From: Brienomyrus brachyistius
Taxonomy: Eukaryota > Chordata > Actinopteri > Osteoglossiformes > Mormyridae
Assembly: GCF_023856365.1 (NCBI RefSeq)
Contig: NC_064552.1
Coordinates: forward strand, 9,955,660-10,019,659
Direction: 5' to 3'
Length of the DNA stretch: 64,000 bases
A model generated the notes under the pieces. That model had not been told where the DNA came from and ran no database searches. It saw nothing but the letters and a program-made list of their open reading frames with translations. The stretch's first letter is position 1. Every line of letters starts with the position of its first letter. Below, one piece after another: positions 1 to 10,540 of this stretch. The position numbers were made by a program, and so were the translations under genes.

Positions 1-690
1 CGCCACAAAAAGAAAAAAATAAGTCATAATAACGAGAAACTTTCTCATTATGACTTAGTATCCCATTATTATGAGAATTTTTTTTTTTTTACAAGAATTT
101 TTTTTTCATGACTTCTACTTAAATGACCTTCTGAGGCTTCTTCTGTTTCCACAACATCCATCCATCCATCCATACTTCTTCCATAACTGCTTATCCAGTA
201 TATGATTGCAGGAAACATGAGGCGTGAGACACACTGCATGAGGTATGAGACACTGGATGAGACATGGTGCATGAGACGCACTGAATGAGGCATGAAAGGC
301 TTCGAGCTCACTCCGGAAACGGAAGAAGGACTCAGAAAGTCATAAAAAAAAAATTCTCGTTGTAAAAAAAAAAAAAAAAAAAAAAAAAATTCTCCTTAAA
401 AAAAATTCTCGTTGAAAAAAAAAGTTTCTCGTAATAATGGGATACTAAGTCATAATAATCAGAAAGTTTCTCGTTATTATGAGATACTAAGTCGTAATAA
501 TGAGAAAGTTTCTCATTATTAGATACTAAGCCGTCGTAATAATTAGAAAGTTTCTCGTTTTTATGAGATACTAAGTCGTAATAATGAGAAAGTTTCTCGT
601 TATTATGAGATACTAAGTCGTAATAATGAGAAAGTTTCTCGTTATTATGACTTTTTTTTTTCTTTTTGTGGTGGAAACGGGCTTCCATAT
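1..690. mobile_element. Foldback (long inverted repeat) element, left end cut by the window
   Basis: The left part (from position 1: CGCCACAAAAAGAAAAAAA, then AAGTCATAATAACGAG) is the reverse complement of the right end (620-690, ending TTTTTGTGGTGGAAACGGG then CTTCCAT). Inside are runs of A and T, a (CATC)n tract near 148-172 and, from about 420 to 655, tandem units of about 42 bp. Each unit is itself nearly palindromic (TCGTTATTATGA / TCATAATAACGA type). A full-length copy lies at 10541-11240. It sits in the intron of IFIT gene 0. No transposase is encoded; the superfamily is not determined. Confidence 0.7.
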
Positions 691-929
691 GATACTGCTT
701 GTCGAGGGAAACTATTAATCTAGCTACTTCTCATTTTCCATATTTAGTTATTCAAAACCTTCTGTCCAAACATTAAGGATATTATTCTCTGTAAATGTAT
801 AGCTTATACGTACGAGAAATTAATATGAAACTAACATTTATTTCATTTTGTATTGTCATTCTTATTGAAATTAATGAACGGTCGCCTATACAAGACAGAA
901 GACAGAAAACGCTACAGCAGTATACTTAC

Positions 930-934
930 GCCAT
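930..934 (-). CDS. ifit: IFIT gene 0, coding part of exon 1 (gene continues off the left edge)
   Basis: On the minus strand the sequence reads ATGGC followed by GTAAGTATA, a strong splice donor. The same start-plus-donor occurs upstream of every IFIT main exon of the array. The block 690-2760 is almost identical to 11240-13320, where the matching micro-exon serves gene 2. Its partner main exon would lie left of position 1. An ISRE at 1114-1125 lies about 180 bp upstream. Only five coding bases are visible, so the call rests on this homology. Confidence 0.55.
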
Positions 935-1078
935 TGCAGCAAGATAAAGCTGTTAGTGTAAAACCCGACTTCGGTGTGTCGTTGATAACGTCCTTTTCGG
1001 TCTGACAAAACGCTGTCGGTCTTACTTGACGCACGAGTCAGTACGACGCTGCCGCTTTGAAAATAAAGCAAACATTGT

Positions 1079-1125
1079 CTTTCGCTTTCTGCAAAAACGA
1101 AAGTAACGGAACAAGTTTCGTTTCC
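1079..1125 (-). promoter_or_regulatory. Type-B IFIT promoter with ISREs (gene 0)
   Basis: The minus strand reads GGAAACGAAACT at 1114-1125, a full match to the ISRE core GAAANNGAAACT bound by ISGF3 and IRFs. A second element, GAAAGCGAAAG, lies at 1079-1089, and AAAACGAAAGT reads on the plus strand between them. The cluster lies 145-190 bp upstream of the exon 1 ATG at 934, as expected for an interferon-stimulated gene. Confidence 0.75.
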
Positions 1126-1149
1126 TTTGAAGTGGGATTTATTCAACGA

Positions 1150-3616
1150 AATGTGCTATAAGATTTGCCGTAGCATTTGAGGAATGCTATATTTACAGCA
1201 GTCTATAAATGTACTACTTATTTTATATTCAGACCATGCAGCCTGCCAATTCAAAAGATTTTGTTTTACGAACACACTGAAGACGGACAAAGCTACTGTA
1301 TATAGTTAGGTCAAAGAAATTAAGATATTGGCAGGATATATGTATATAGCTTCAAAAGCCGCGCTGAGGCTACATTATTTGCTGCTAAAACCTGAAGACG
1401 CTGATATTCAGTAAAATGTTTTTCGGGGTAGGTATTGTGGAGAAGCACCGCAGGCTCTGGGTGTTCTGGCGTCCCAGGCGAGGTTCTGCTGACGCCCGCC
1501 ACTCCCTCCAGAGCAGCAGAAAACAACCCCGATCAATTCATTTATATTAAAACATTTCAGGAGGACGGACTATCTGGCTGTTAACTAGCTACCCGGCGTC
1601 TGTTTTACAATGAAAGTAGTGAGATATTATGTAATATTATTTAGCACTTCATAACGCATAGAGAATGTAATCATTAGGACTCTATTAAGAAGCTGATGTA
1701 AACCGTGTAGAGAGTGACCTTGTGACCTTCAGAGAATGCAGACCAATTACTGCTGTGCACAACGTGACGAAAAACAAGTATGAATTAGCACCTTGTGTCG
1801 GCTTAGAAGTTTCTGTATCTGCTAGCTATTTTGTTAGCCTTCGATGTATGGATATGTACTTTATTGGTGCTGCAGCTTATCACTATGTTGAAGGACAAAT
1901 ATATTATTAACCCTCTAGCCAGACGATGTGCAACAAGCAGACGCTGCCACGGTTTGCTACTGAAGGAAGGGATTCGCCTGAGTTCACCAAAAGTTCACGG
2001 CTGGGTATTTAAAAAAACCGAGTAGAGATGGTCAGGCCACCATTATGTTGACCCGAGGCACCAACCAGTCAAAGAGATGATTGACAAACTTTTCATCTAG
2101 GGGTGTGGACCAAGGGAGAAAACAACGACGGTGAATGGTTGAGGGAATGATGATGCTTAAGTGACGAGATATTGTTACACAATAAGAAAATGTATAAAAA
2201 TTGGTGTAAAACAGTATTGGACACACTTTAAGTGTCCGGCCTTGGTTGTAACTTCATTGTTGCAATGAAGACTGAATCTGAAGATCTACACAAGCGGCTC
2301 CTGACTCCTGATTGGTGGGGAAGGAAAAAACCAGAACAACATCAAAACTGCTATAAATAACTGTAATGTCACAAGGATATTCTGATGTTTTTCACTATTT
2401 TGTGCCCCCTAACATATATTCAGTGACTTATGAAGAGTTCGTTTCCAAAGCGAGTCGTATCTATTTCTGCCAAAACGAACTGCAGTCCTCCAAGACGGCG
2501 AAAAGCGCAAGTAAGGGCCAAAGATGGAGGGAAAAGCCAGAGAAAAGCTCAGGGCAGTGATGCCCAAAATGGTCTAACAGTCAAATCTTATTGTTTACAT
2601 GTGTTTGCAGTTGCACTGTTAATAAACATCGTGCCTGCTGTAAATAGAAGTTATGCATTTGAACCTAATAAGTTAAACAGTCAGTTACAGAAAATTATAC
2701 ATCACCAGAATATGCTATAAAAAGTATGGGTTTGTAAATTATACAATTTATTTCCCCGAATTTGGTGTGCAGTGCATTTTTTTTCATTTTACTTAAAGTT
2801 TTTTGTCTATATGCTGAAAATGTGTTTTTCCATAATAGCTACTGATTGGTTTGAACTGAAACTCTGAGACTGATTGTACACAAACCATCAAAATGATTAT
2901 AAAGATAATGCATGTTATATACCTCTAACATAAAATATAATCAATGAAATAATTTCCGCCATTCAGTATAATAATTAAGATAATGGTTGCAAAATGTTAA
3001 ACACTTTAAATATCAGATATTCAAATTATAAGCTCACACCAGCTTCCCAGCTCTCCATTTGCATGATCATGTAATAGAGCCACTGCATAGCATTGTACAG
3101 TTGGACCTTTCATAGTTTTTACTTGATAAATGTATCCCAGCATCCAATTGCGTTCACTAATGCATTGATTTCAGGAATTATGCAGGTTTGCTGTTTCCCA
3201 GGTCTGGAGCACCTTTAGATTTCAGCGATCGTCTTTTTGACCATCGGCTCCAAGAGAGGCTCCTTTGCATTTCAGATTTTATAACTTGTCACTCATGTTC
3301 ACTGCTGTGTAAAAACTTTTTGTGGACTTACAGTCTTAGCTTGGAGGGCAGAGCCCAAGACTGGCTGTGTGAGTAATTTGAGGCTTCATTTGATGAGGTC
3401 AGCTTCTTCTAGGCCTGTAATATCAAACCTGGAACATTCTCTGGTGGCAACTCATCAGGCATCCTGCCCAAGCCTCGTTTACTGATGTTTCTGATGACCT
3501 TTAGTGTTATGTGAGATATACAAATGAGGAGAGAGTCCATAATGGTGCCTAGTATGGAGGTCTTGTGCAAAGAGTTACAGACAGTGAGCACAGGTAGTGG
3601 TAAACATGGCCAGCGA
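1150..3616. repeat. Intergenic block of the array, long type (3' flank of IFIT gene 1)
   Basis: No gene is seen. The block is repeated after gene 3 (11700-14131) and, in shortened form, after gene 4 (17965-19744); parts recur after gene 5 (23510-24122). Short plus-strand open frames at 1722-1910 and 2430-2720 recur only because the DNA was duplicated. A minus-strand AATAAA at 2747-2752 could serve as a distal poly(A) signal for gene 1. Confidence 0.6.
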
Positions 3617-5048
3617 CTAGTGCAGAGAAAGCCGAAGGTCACAGAGAGCTGTGAGAAACTCACCGTTCCCTGGGCTATGTAAAAGAGCTTTCTCATAGCA
3701 CTCTATGGCTTGAAGCTTGTCACCCCTTAGCTTATTAACATATCTCAGAATCCCAAAAGCTTCCCCATCACTCGGATTCCAGTCAATGCGCCTCTTTGCT
3801 ATCATTTTCAATTTCTTAACACACTTCTTACCCACTGTGTTATCTTTCTGAATTTGACACCCTTTCATGTAATGCTCTATGGCCAGAGACTCTGATCTTT
3901 TGTTAAACAGCTGGAAGTCACCATAACATTGATGGACATTTTGCAGGTTGATATTTTTCTCTCTGGCCACCTGAAATGCTTCCTGAAACAGCTCCTCTGC
4001 TTTGGGAAGATTTCTCTTCTCTACATGTAAAAAAGCTAGATCTATCACGGCAGTAACGAAGGAGGACTTTATCTCAATAGCCTTCTCACAATGACAGATG
4101 GCAAGTCGGAGAAGGTGTTCAACCTCTTCTCTATTGTTTTTCCCTCCATTTCTGCACAAGTTGATTCTTTTATTCCTATAGCAGGTTGCAATTTGATGAT
4201 GAAGAAAGGCTGAATTGGGTGTTTTTTCAAGGGCACGGTTCACAAGGTCTATGGCCTTATCCATAGATCCATATCTTCTGAAAAACTTTGCCACATAACG
4301 TATGATGTGGGGTTTGTCTGGTGAAATCATGAGAGCTCTTTTAATCAATTCCTCTGCTTCATTCAATCTCCCAGATTCAGCTAGTTTTAGACCCAAAAGT
4401 GCCATGATATAAGAATCCCCAGGGCTCAGCTCTAAGGCACGCCTTAGCTGTTTACCAGCTGGTGAATTTGCAGTTGTGTTGCTCTCAAATTCAACCCGGT
4501 ACAGCGCTGTAGCATAACCACAGTTCCAGTCAGGATTGTCTGGATACTCTTTCAAGGCTTTCTCAAAGCACTCTTTAGCTTTCTTGTGGTATATCCTAGA
4601 ATACATGAGGAAGGTCCATCCCATCTCTCCGTAGACTTCCGCATGAAAAGCAGTAGGAGACTGTGTTGGAAATCGCTGCCTAATATCTACCACCTTCTCC
4701 AGATAACTCATAGATTTTACATGGTCGTTCAAGTGGTAGTACAGCCATGCAAAGTTTCCATATGTTACAATGAGCATTTTCTCACATTCTTTGTTGTGTT
4801 TACGAATGTGGTCTTCAGCCTTTGTCAAGTTAGCGAGTGCTTCTTCTGGCTGGTCTTGCAAATAATTCACAAAAGCCAAATAGCTAAATAAGTGCTTGCC
4901 CCCGGCTTGATCAGCTGAACTGAAATTAATATCATTTTCCAGTCTAATTTTCAGGTCACTGAGGTCAGTGCCCTCTTTCCCGAGAGCCCAGGTGAAGTGG
5001 CACTGAAGCTGAATAAGTTTTTCTCTTAGTGCAGCTTCCTGGTTCAAC
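3617..5048 (-). CDS. ifit: IFIT paralog 1, main coding exon (exon 2)
   Basis: Interferon-induced protein with tetratricopeptide repeats. Family members bind 5'-triphosphate or cap0 RNA in the cytoplasm and block its translation. Joined to exon 1 (5374-5378) it gives 478 aa beginning MALNQE. The family signature CHFTW is at residues 18-22. Helical TPR units cover about 55-84, 97-125, 139-170, 213-244, 247-278, 333-364 and 430-462. Segment RYVAKFFR (252-259) aligns by eye with RYAAKFYR of mammalian IFIT1. The protein ends with LRLSLH and a TAG stop, without a tail. The exon starts after a TGTAG acceptor (AG at 5049-5050). The open frame runs on upstream into a hydrophobic stretch with no ATG; this is intron. 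Compared with its sisters it reads ILRYVN where the others have ILGYVN, and VVDIRQ where most have VEDIKQ. Confidence 0.93.
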
Positions 5049-5373
5049 CTACAGCAGCATTGTAAGGTAACGAGAAACAGTACTATTGTCAGTAACACTG
5101 GTTTAACAACCCAGCTGCTATATTACAGCAGTATATTTACTTAATATTTCCTGTTGAAACTACTATTAATCTATTCACATTTTTATATTTAGTCAAAACT
5201 TTCTGTCCATACATTAAAACTAGGCCTATTATTCTCTGTACACAGACCTATATCTTATAGGTGCAAAATATGAAAAACATTTTTGTATTTTGCATTGTTA
5301 TTGTTATTGAAATAATTGATCAGTCGTCTATACAAGTCTGATAACACAGAAAACTCTACCCCATTATACTTAC

Positions 5374-5378
5374 GCCAT
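5374..5378 (-). CDS. ifit: IFIT paralog 1, coding part of exon 1
   Basis: The minus strand reads ATGGC then GTAAGTATA. The five bases plus the first G of exon 2 make ATG GCG, so the protein starts Met-Ala-Leu in the frame of exon 2. The intron is 5049-5373 (325 bp) with GT...AG ends. An ISRE lies about 215 bp upstream. Type-A promoter. Confidence 0.75.
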
Positions 5379-5590
5379 TTCAGCAAAATAAAGCTGTTAA
5401 TGCCAATCTTGACCTTGGTGTGTTGTTGATATTGTCAGTTTCGGTCTGAAAATGCTGTCGGTTTTATGTACATGAGATAAGAGTAACTATGACACATCCC
5501 TTTAAAACAGGAGTGACTATGACGCAGTGCTTTAAAAAACAAAGCAAATATTTCTGTTTATTTCTAGCAGAAACAAAACTTACAGAATAC

Positions 5591-5603
5591 CTTTCGTTTC
5601 CCT
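5591..5603 (-). promoter_or_regulatory. ISRE of IFIT paralog 1 (type-A promoter)
   Basis: The minus strand reads GGGAAACGAAAG, matching the ISRE core GAAANNGAAA. A further AAACAAAAGG half-site lies next to it. It is about 215 bp upstream of the start codon at 5378. Confidence 0.7.
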
Positions 5604-5900
5604 TTTGTTTCAGTCACACATTGGCTACAATGTTTCCTCTGAAATCGTAAAAAAAAAAAAAAAATCCTGTCCTTTTAACATATTTTCAGTCAAATGTTTA
5701 TTTGGGTAGATATTGTGGGAGAAATTAAATAAACCAGGCAAGTGAATAAAAATGAATCAAAGTAGCCAAAGTCACATCGAACAGTTTCCATTTACGCTTA
5801 AGTTTTCGTTTTACGCAGGTAACCAAACAGCAATCCCAAGAATGCTTTACAGACACCTTTCCTCTTTTGATACCATCATTTTGCAATGTAGCCGGTGTTA

Positions 5901-6129
5901 CACTCCCCGGGTTCATGTGGATTTCTGCTGGGGCCTCCGGTTTTCTCCATGGTCCAAAAGCGTGCACGGTAGGTTAATTGGCAATTCTAAGTTGGCCCTG
6001 TGGTTGTGTGCGTGTGTGTGCCCTGTGGTGTTTGGCAGGTTGGTTCCCACCTGCGCCCCTTGTTCCCAGAATAAGTTTTAGTCTCCCTGCTACCCTTGTT
6101 GGGATTAAGTGGTTATGGTTATAGACAGA
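5901..6129 (+). repeat. SINE-like repeat fragment, second family
   Basis: The segment has the skeleton seen in fish tRNA-promoter SINEs: a GGGTTCATGT start, a CTCCGGTTTTCTCCATGGTCC stretch, then GGTTAATTGGCAATTCTAA and a GGGATTAAGTGGTTATGG end. It is a different subfamily from the (GGAT)n copies elsewhere. Copies inherited by duplication lie at 16327-16554 and 26874-27103. Confidence 0.55.
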
Positions 6130-6138
6130 CGGTCAATT

Positions 6139-6345
6139 AGATACCAACGACATCATTCATTCATTGCAAATGTGGAGACGTCACTCTCAGATTGTTTAAA
6201 GTATTGCTGTACATTCTCAAGTCCACTAGGTGTCTCCCTAGGCTTAAAATATAGGTTTGAAGCCTCCAAAGACGTTGCGGCCCAGTACGTGTGGGGAACG
6301 TCTCAAAAGCTTCATGAAGATTTATCGGCCTGTCACTAAGTCTAG
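6139..6345. repeat. Conserved block upstream of IFIT promoters, nature unknown
   Basis: About 200 bp containing CCACTAGGTGTCTCCCTAGG and a GTTTGAAGCCTCCAAAGACG stretch. It is near-identical at 16564-16770 and 27113-27318, and clearly diverged at 32222-32400, where no SINE lies next to it. The short CTTCAAAAGCTTC motif resembles old hAT-type repeats of fish. It could equally be a retained regulatory block. Confidence 0.4.
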
Positions 6346-6593
6346 GATTTAATGAAAAATACCGTATTCACACCTTGTTTTAATATGAACTATAGGAAAT
6401 TTGATTTATGATTTACACTGTATTTGCCTCACATATATTATACGTGCTGATGATCAACAAGTCTGATTGATAAGGTCCCTCTGCTCCACACCCCTTGGAT
6501 GTTCAAGATCACTTTTTCTCTAACAGTTATCATTATTACATTGTATCCATATTACATGTCCTGTTGGTCTGCAAAAGCCAGATTAACAGAATC

Positions 6594-6606
6594 AGTTTCG
6601 TTTCCC
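6594..6606 (-). promoter_or_regulatory. Orphan type-B ISRE
   Basis: The minus strand reads GGGAAACGAAACT, a full ISRE. It lies in a 110-bp piece (about 6570-6680) that matches the type-B promoter of gene 4 (22640-22745), but the first exon that should follow has been replaced. It lies about 1.2 kb upstream of IFIT paralog 1 and could act as a distal element. The same arrangement recurs at 27568-27580. Confidence 0.55.
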
Positions 6607-7036
6607 CTAAAGTGGGAATTAACGCCTTTTAGAATATTGCATCGCCCCAGTGGGATTTGAATACTGGAGAGAAAAGAAATCGGTGATTGAAAAACACATT
6701 ACGAGATCTCACTAAGCTGGGATGGACTTTTGCGAGATCGAGCAAAAACATTTCAATTACCAGTAATAACTGCTCTGTGTCTGTTTAAACTGGAAAAGGA
6801 AATTTATCTATTGACAAATAAGTATCAACCTAAGTGATACAGACATGTCCTGTACGGTGTGCTTTAAGCTATAAACTATGGGGTACAATGCACACTATGT
6901 AGGCCAACTTCAATAGTGTGATTTTGTGTGCATCTATTTATTAATAATTGCACTGTGTCCATTCACCGCTGGTGATTTTAAGCAACACAGCTGGACTGTT
7001 GAACGTGAAATACGCACACAAGCAATGAAATATATG

Positions 7037-7265
7037 AAAAATATTACAGCCGGAAACTGCATACAAAGCTAACTATACCGTGGTGTTAGAGTTAAGGTTT
7101 AAATTCCGTTTTTTAGAATATTTCAGTATAGATCCGAATATCCTCAGATATATCATGAAGCGTGAATACCAGGTAGGTATCCCTGAGAGTGGTTTCAGGT
7201 TTAAACCTTAACTCAGGCAGGTAAAGTTAGCTTAATTCAGTTTTTTTACTGTAATATCTTTCAAC
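7037..7265. repeat. Degenerate inverted repeat, MITE-like
   Basis: The left arm (about 7037-7110: AATATTACAG, AAGCTAACT, GAGTTAAGGTTTAAA) is complementary to the right arm (about 7195-7265: TTTAAACCTTAACTC, AAGTTAGCTT, CTGTAATATCTTTC). No coding capacity. It is duplicated at about 28010-28250. Confidence 0.55.
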
Positions 7266-7576
7266 AAAAGCAAGCAACACCGATTGATTTTTTATATTTC
7301 TTTATGGGCGAATTTGAATGAATATTTCAATGTTTGTGTATACACTTTATAATGTGCTTACAGTCACTGGCGGTAAATCGATGCCTTACAATCATTAATA
7401 AATACGTACAAAAGCACATAATACGAAAGTTACACGGCGTGCATAGTCCGCATGTTTTAGCTATTTGGTTGGGGAACAATAAACGCCACTGTAGTTATAC
7501 GGCAAGGAAGCAGCTGCTTTGTATGCGCGGCTAATCTGTCATGCAACAATATTTAACTTAATTTAAATGTGTTTGT

Positions 7577-7921
7577 TGGGCGGCATGGTGGTGCAGTGGT
7601 TAGCACTTTCGCCTCACACCTCTGGGACCCAGGTTCAAGTCTTCGCCTGGGTCACATGTGTGTGGAGTTTGCATGTTCTCCCCATGTCGTCGTGGGGTTT
7701 CCTCCGGGTTCTCCGGTTTCCCTCCACAGTCCAAAGACATGCTGAGGCTAATTGGAGTTGCTAAATTGCCCGTTGGTGTGCATGCGTCAGTGAATGGTGT
7801 GTGATTGTGCACTGTGATGGGTTGGCCCCCCATCCAGAGGTTGTTCCTTGCCTTGTGCCCATTACTCCGGACCCCCCGCCAACCCAGTAGGATAAGCGGT
7901 TTGGAAAATGGATGGATGGGT
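7577..7921 (+). mobile_element. tRNA-promoter SINE, full length, with target-site duplication
   Basis: The head GGCGGCATGGTGGTGCAGTGG resembles a pol III A box, and GGTTCAAGTC resembles a B box. The body is the CCGGTTTCCCTCCACAGTCC and GATAAGCGGTTTGGAAAATG type and ends in (GGAT)n. It is flanked by 12-bp repeats, AAATGTGTTTGT (7565-7576) and AAATGCATTTGT (7922-7933). The uninserted site survives at about 22775-22787. These are retroposition hallmarks. Copy shared with 28538-28872. Confidence 0.8.
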
Positions 7922-8386
7922 AAATGCATTTGTAATTCATAATAAAGGTATAAATTTTTAAATAGAAGGCTGTGCTTTGCGGCACATTTTGTACGCCTTA
8001 ACAGCCCTGTTCCAAACAAGCTCACAACAATATGTTGTATCTAAAATTATCATTTAAAAAAATGTAGTTAGATTGAAATGAAATGATCATTGAAATGTTT
8101 ATTTGAAGATCGTGACAATAGCAATACACAGCCATTTAAAATCAAACAAGAAGTCATTAGAATAGATTGTTTCATTCACAGTGGAGTGTGATTTAAGTTA
8201 ATAGTGTCATATGGTACTTATTATGAAATATTTAAATAAACAAATAAATAAATAAATACTATACTTTAAATAGTGTCAAACTTACCACACAACCAATGCC
8301 ATTCAGATTTTTTCATTTACTCCTTTGTGCCCCCTAGCAAATATTCAGTTACATAAGAAGAGTTAATTTCCAAAGTGAATCATATC

Positions 8387-8435
8387 CTAGAGATGTGAGA
8401 CAACAGTGTTAACCACTGCACCACCATGCCGCCCT
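8387..8435 (-). mobile_element. SINE head fragment
   Basis: Forty-nine bases match the 5' head of the (GGAT)n-tailed SINE in reverse orientation, from GGCGGCATGGTGGTGCAGTGG to the CTCACATCTCT region. It is truncated and is duplicated at 29340-29388. Confidence 0.65.
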
Positions 8436-8511
8436 TGGCAAAATCATCAATTTTTTTTATTATACAATGTGTTTCCCCTCGATTCGGTGTGCAGTGAATT
8501 TTCTTTTTCAT

Positions 8512-8517
8512 TTTATT
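8512..8517 (-). terminator. Poly(A) signal candidate for IFIT paralog 2
   Basis: AATAAA on the minus strand, about 290 bp after the stop codon of paralog 2. The matching signal of paralog 6 is at 29464-29469. Confidence 0.4.
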
Positions 8518-8807
8518 TAATTTTTTTTATGTAAATCATGAAAAAAATACTTTCTCATAATAAATATTGATTGGTTTAGATTAGGAGATGAAACTCTGAA
8601 ACTGATGGTTTGTGTGCAGTCAAAATAGTTGCAAATATAATGCATGTTATATGCCTATAACACAAGAAGTCAAATAAGCGTTAATATACTGAATGATAAA
8701 AATTAAGATAATCATTAAAAAAAATGTTAACCACTTTCAATATCAACTATTCAAATTTCAAAGAGTTACAGACAGTGAGCACAGGTAGTGGTAAACATGG
8801 CCAGCGA

Positions 8808-10242
8808 CTAGTGCAGAGAAAGCCGAAGGTCACAGAGAGCTGTGAGAAACTCACCGTTCCCTGGGCTATGTAAAAGAGCTTTCTCATAGCACTCTATGGC
8901 TTGAAGCTTGTCACCCCTTAGCTTATTAACATATCCCAGAATCCCAAAAGCTTCCCCATCACTCGGATTCCAGTCAATGCGCCTCTTTGCTATCATTTCC
9001 AATTTCTTAACACACTTCTCACATACTTTGCTATCTTTCTGAATTTGACACCCTTTCATGTAATGCTCTATGGCCAGAGACTCTGATCTTTTGTTATACA
9101 GCTGGAAGTCACCATAACATTTATGGACATTTTGCAAGTTGTCATTTTTTGCTCTGGCCACCTGAAATGCTTCCTGAAACAGCTCCTCGGCTTTGGTGAG
9201 GTTTCTCTTCTCTGCATGTAAAAGAGCTAGATCTATCAAGGCATAAATGAAGGAGGACTTCATCTCAATAGCCTTCTCACAATGATGGATGGCAAGTAGG
9301 AGAAGGAGTTCAACCTCTTCTCTATTGTTGTTTTTCCCTCCATTTCTGCACAAGTTGAATCTTTTATTCCTATAGCAGGCAGCAATTTGATGATGAAGAA
9401 AGGCTGAATTGGGTGTTTCTTCAAGGGCAAGCTTCAAAAGGTCTATGGCCTTATCCATAGATCCATGTTTTCTAAAAAACTTTGCCACATAACGTATGAT
9501 GTGGGGTTTGTCTGGTGAAATCATGAGAGCTCTTTCAATCAATTCCTCTGCTTCATTCAATCTCCCAGATTCAGCTAGTTTTAGACCCAAAAGCGCCATG
9601 ATATAAGAATCCCCAGGGCTCAGCTCTAAGGCACGCCTTAGCTGTCTACCAGCTGGTGAATCTTCAGTTGTGTTGCTCTCATACTCAGCCCGGTACAGCG
9701 CTGTAGCATAACCACAGTTCCAGTCAGGATTGTCTGGATACTCTTTCAAGGCTTTCTCAAAGCACTCTTTAGCTTTCTCGTGGTATATCCTAGAATACAT
9801 GAGGAAGGTCCATCCCATTTCTCCGTAGACTTCCGCATGAAAAGCAGTAGGAGACTGTGTTGGAAATCGCTGCTTAATATCTTCCACCTTCTCCAGATAA
9901 CTCATAGATTTTGCATGGTCGTTCAAGTGGTAGTACAGCCATGCAAAGTTTCCATATGTTACAATGAGCATTTTCTCACATTCTATGTTGTGTTTATGAA
10001 TGTGGTCTTCAGCCTTTGCCAAGTTAGCAAGTGCTTCTTCTGGCTGGTCTTGCAAATAGTTCAGAAAAGCCAAAAAGCTGAATAAGTGTTTGTCCCCGGC
10101 TTGATCAGCTGAACTGAAACTGACATCATCCTCCAGTCTATTTTGCAAGTCACTGAGATCAGTGTCCTCTTTCCGGAGAGCCCAGGTGAAGTGGCACTGA
10201 AGCTGAATAAGTTTTCCTCTTAGTGCAGTTTCCTGGTTCAAC
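8808..10242 (-). CDS. ifit: IFIT paralog 2, main coding exon (exon 2)
   Basis: Cytoplasmic RNA-binding TPR protein of the IFIT family. Spliced to a type-B exon 1 it gives 479 aa beginning MALNQETALRGK. CHFTW at 18-22 and the TPR array are as in paralog 1. It carries LLKLALEETPN near 269-280 and SSFIYALIDLALLHAEKRNLTKAEE near 330-354, a combination shared with paralog 4 rather than with its neighbour paralog 1. It also has unique VCEKCVKKLEM in the late TPRs. Its 3' flank is the short type, breaking about 45 bp past the stop, like that of paralog 6. The acceptor AG is at 10243-10244. Its own type-A first exon is missing from the expected place. Confidence 0.92.
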
Positions 10243-10399
10243 CTACAGCAGCATTGTAAGGTAACGAGAAACAGTACTATTGTCAGTAACACTGGTTTAA
10301 CAACCCAGCTGCTATATTACAGCAGTATATTTACTTAATATTTCCTGTTGAAACTACTATTAATCTATTCACATTTTTATATTTAGTCAAAACTTTCTC

Positions 10400-10480
10400 T
10401 TTTTTTTTCTCTTAGTGCAGTTTCCTGGTTCAACCTACAGCAGCATTGTAAGGAAACGAGACACAGTATTATTTTCCGTA
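10400..10480 (-). pseudogene. Relic of an IFIT intron end and exon 2 start
   Basis: About 80 bp repeat the intron end, TGTAG acceptor (AG at 10435-10436) and first 20-odd coding bases of an IFIT exon 2, then break into a T-rich tract. It lies inside the intron of paralog 2. It marks the joint where another IFIT unit was fused upstream of paralog 2 and is a potential decoy acceptor. Confidence 0.7.
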
Positions 10481-10540
10481 ATGTGCAACATTATACTGAA
10501 CAATGCTGTTGCTTTTTCACAGATATATCTACATAATACT

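Noticed and set aside
420..655. Regularly spaced palindromic repeats resembling a CRISPR array
   Set aside because: Vertebrate DNA. The units are contiguous near-palindromes inside a foldback transposon, without unique spacers or cas genes.
886..1146. 86-aa frame repeated at 11436-11696
   Set aside because: It runs through the type-B promoter, ISRE and first exon in another phase.
2430..2720. Basic 96-aa plus-strand frame, repeated at 12980-13270
   Set aside because: Its centre is missing in the third copy (18811) and it has no family match. Conservation is explained by recent duplication.
3409..3696. Overlapping minus-strand frame at the 3' end of IFIT genes, with a GGTGAGT donor-like site, as a possible extra C-terminal exon
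   Set aside because: The main frame ends at the usual place for the family (after the last TPR helix). The extra frame is conserved only because the DNA is duplicated, and it has no domain.
5049..5098. N-terminal hydrophobic segment that looks like a signal peptide on IFIT paralogs 1, 2, 4 and 6
   Set aside because: It has no ATG, ends exactly at a TGTAG splice acceptor and is part of an intron whose first exon with ATG is found upstream. IFITs are cytoplasmic.
7577..7660. tRNA gene suggested by A-box and B-box motifs
   Set aside because: Only the internal promoter motifs are kept, no cloverleaf can be drawn, and the (GGAT)n tail and target duplications identify a SINE.
7600..8025. 141-aa minus-strand frame (and copy 28558-28977)
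   Set aside because: It is a reverse reading of the SINE and its flank.
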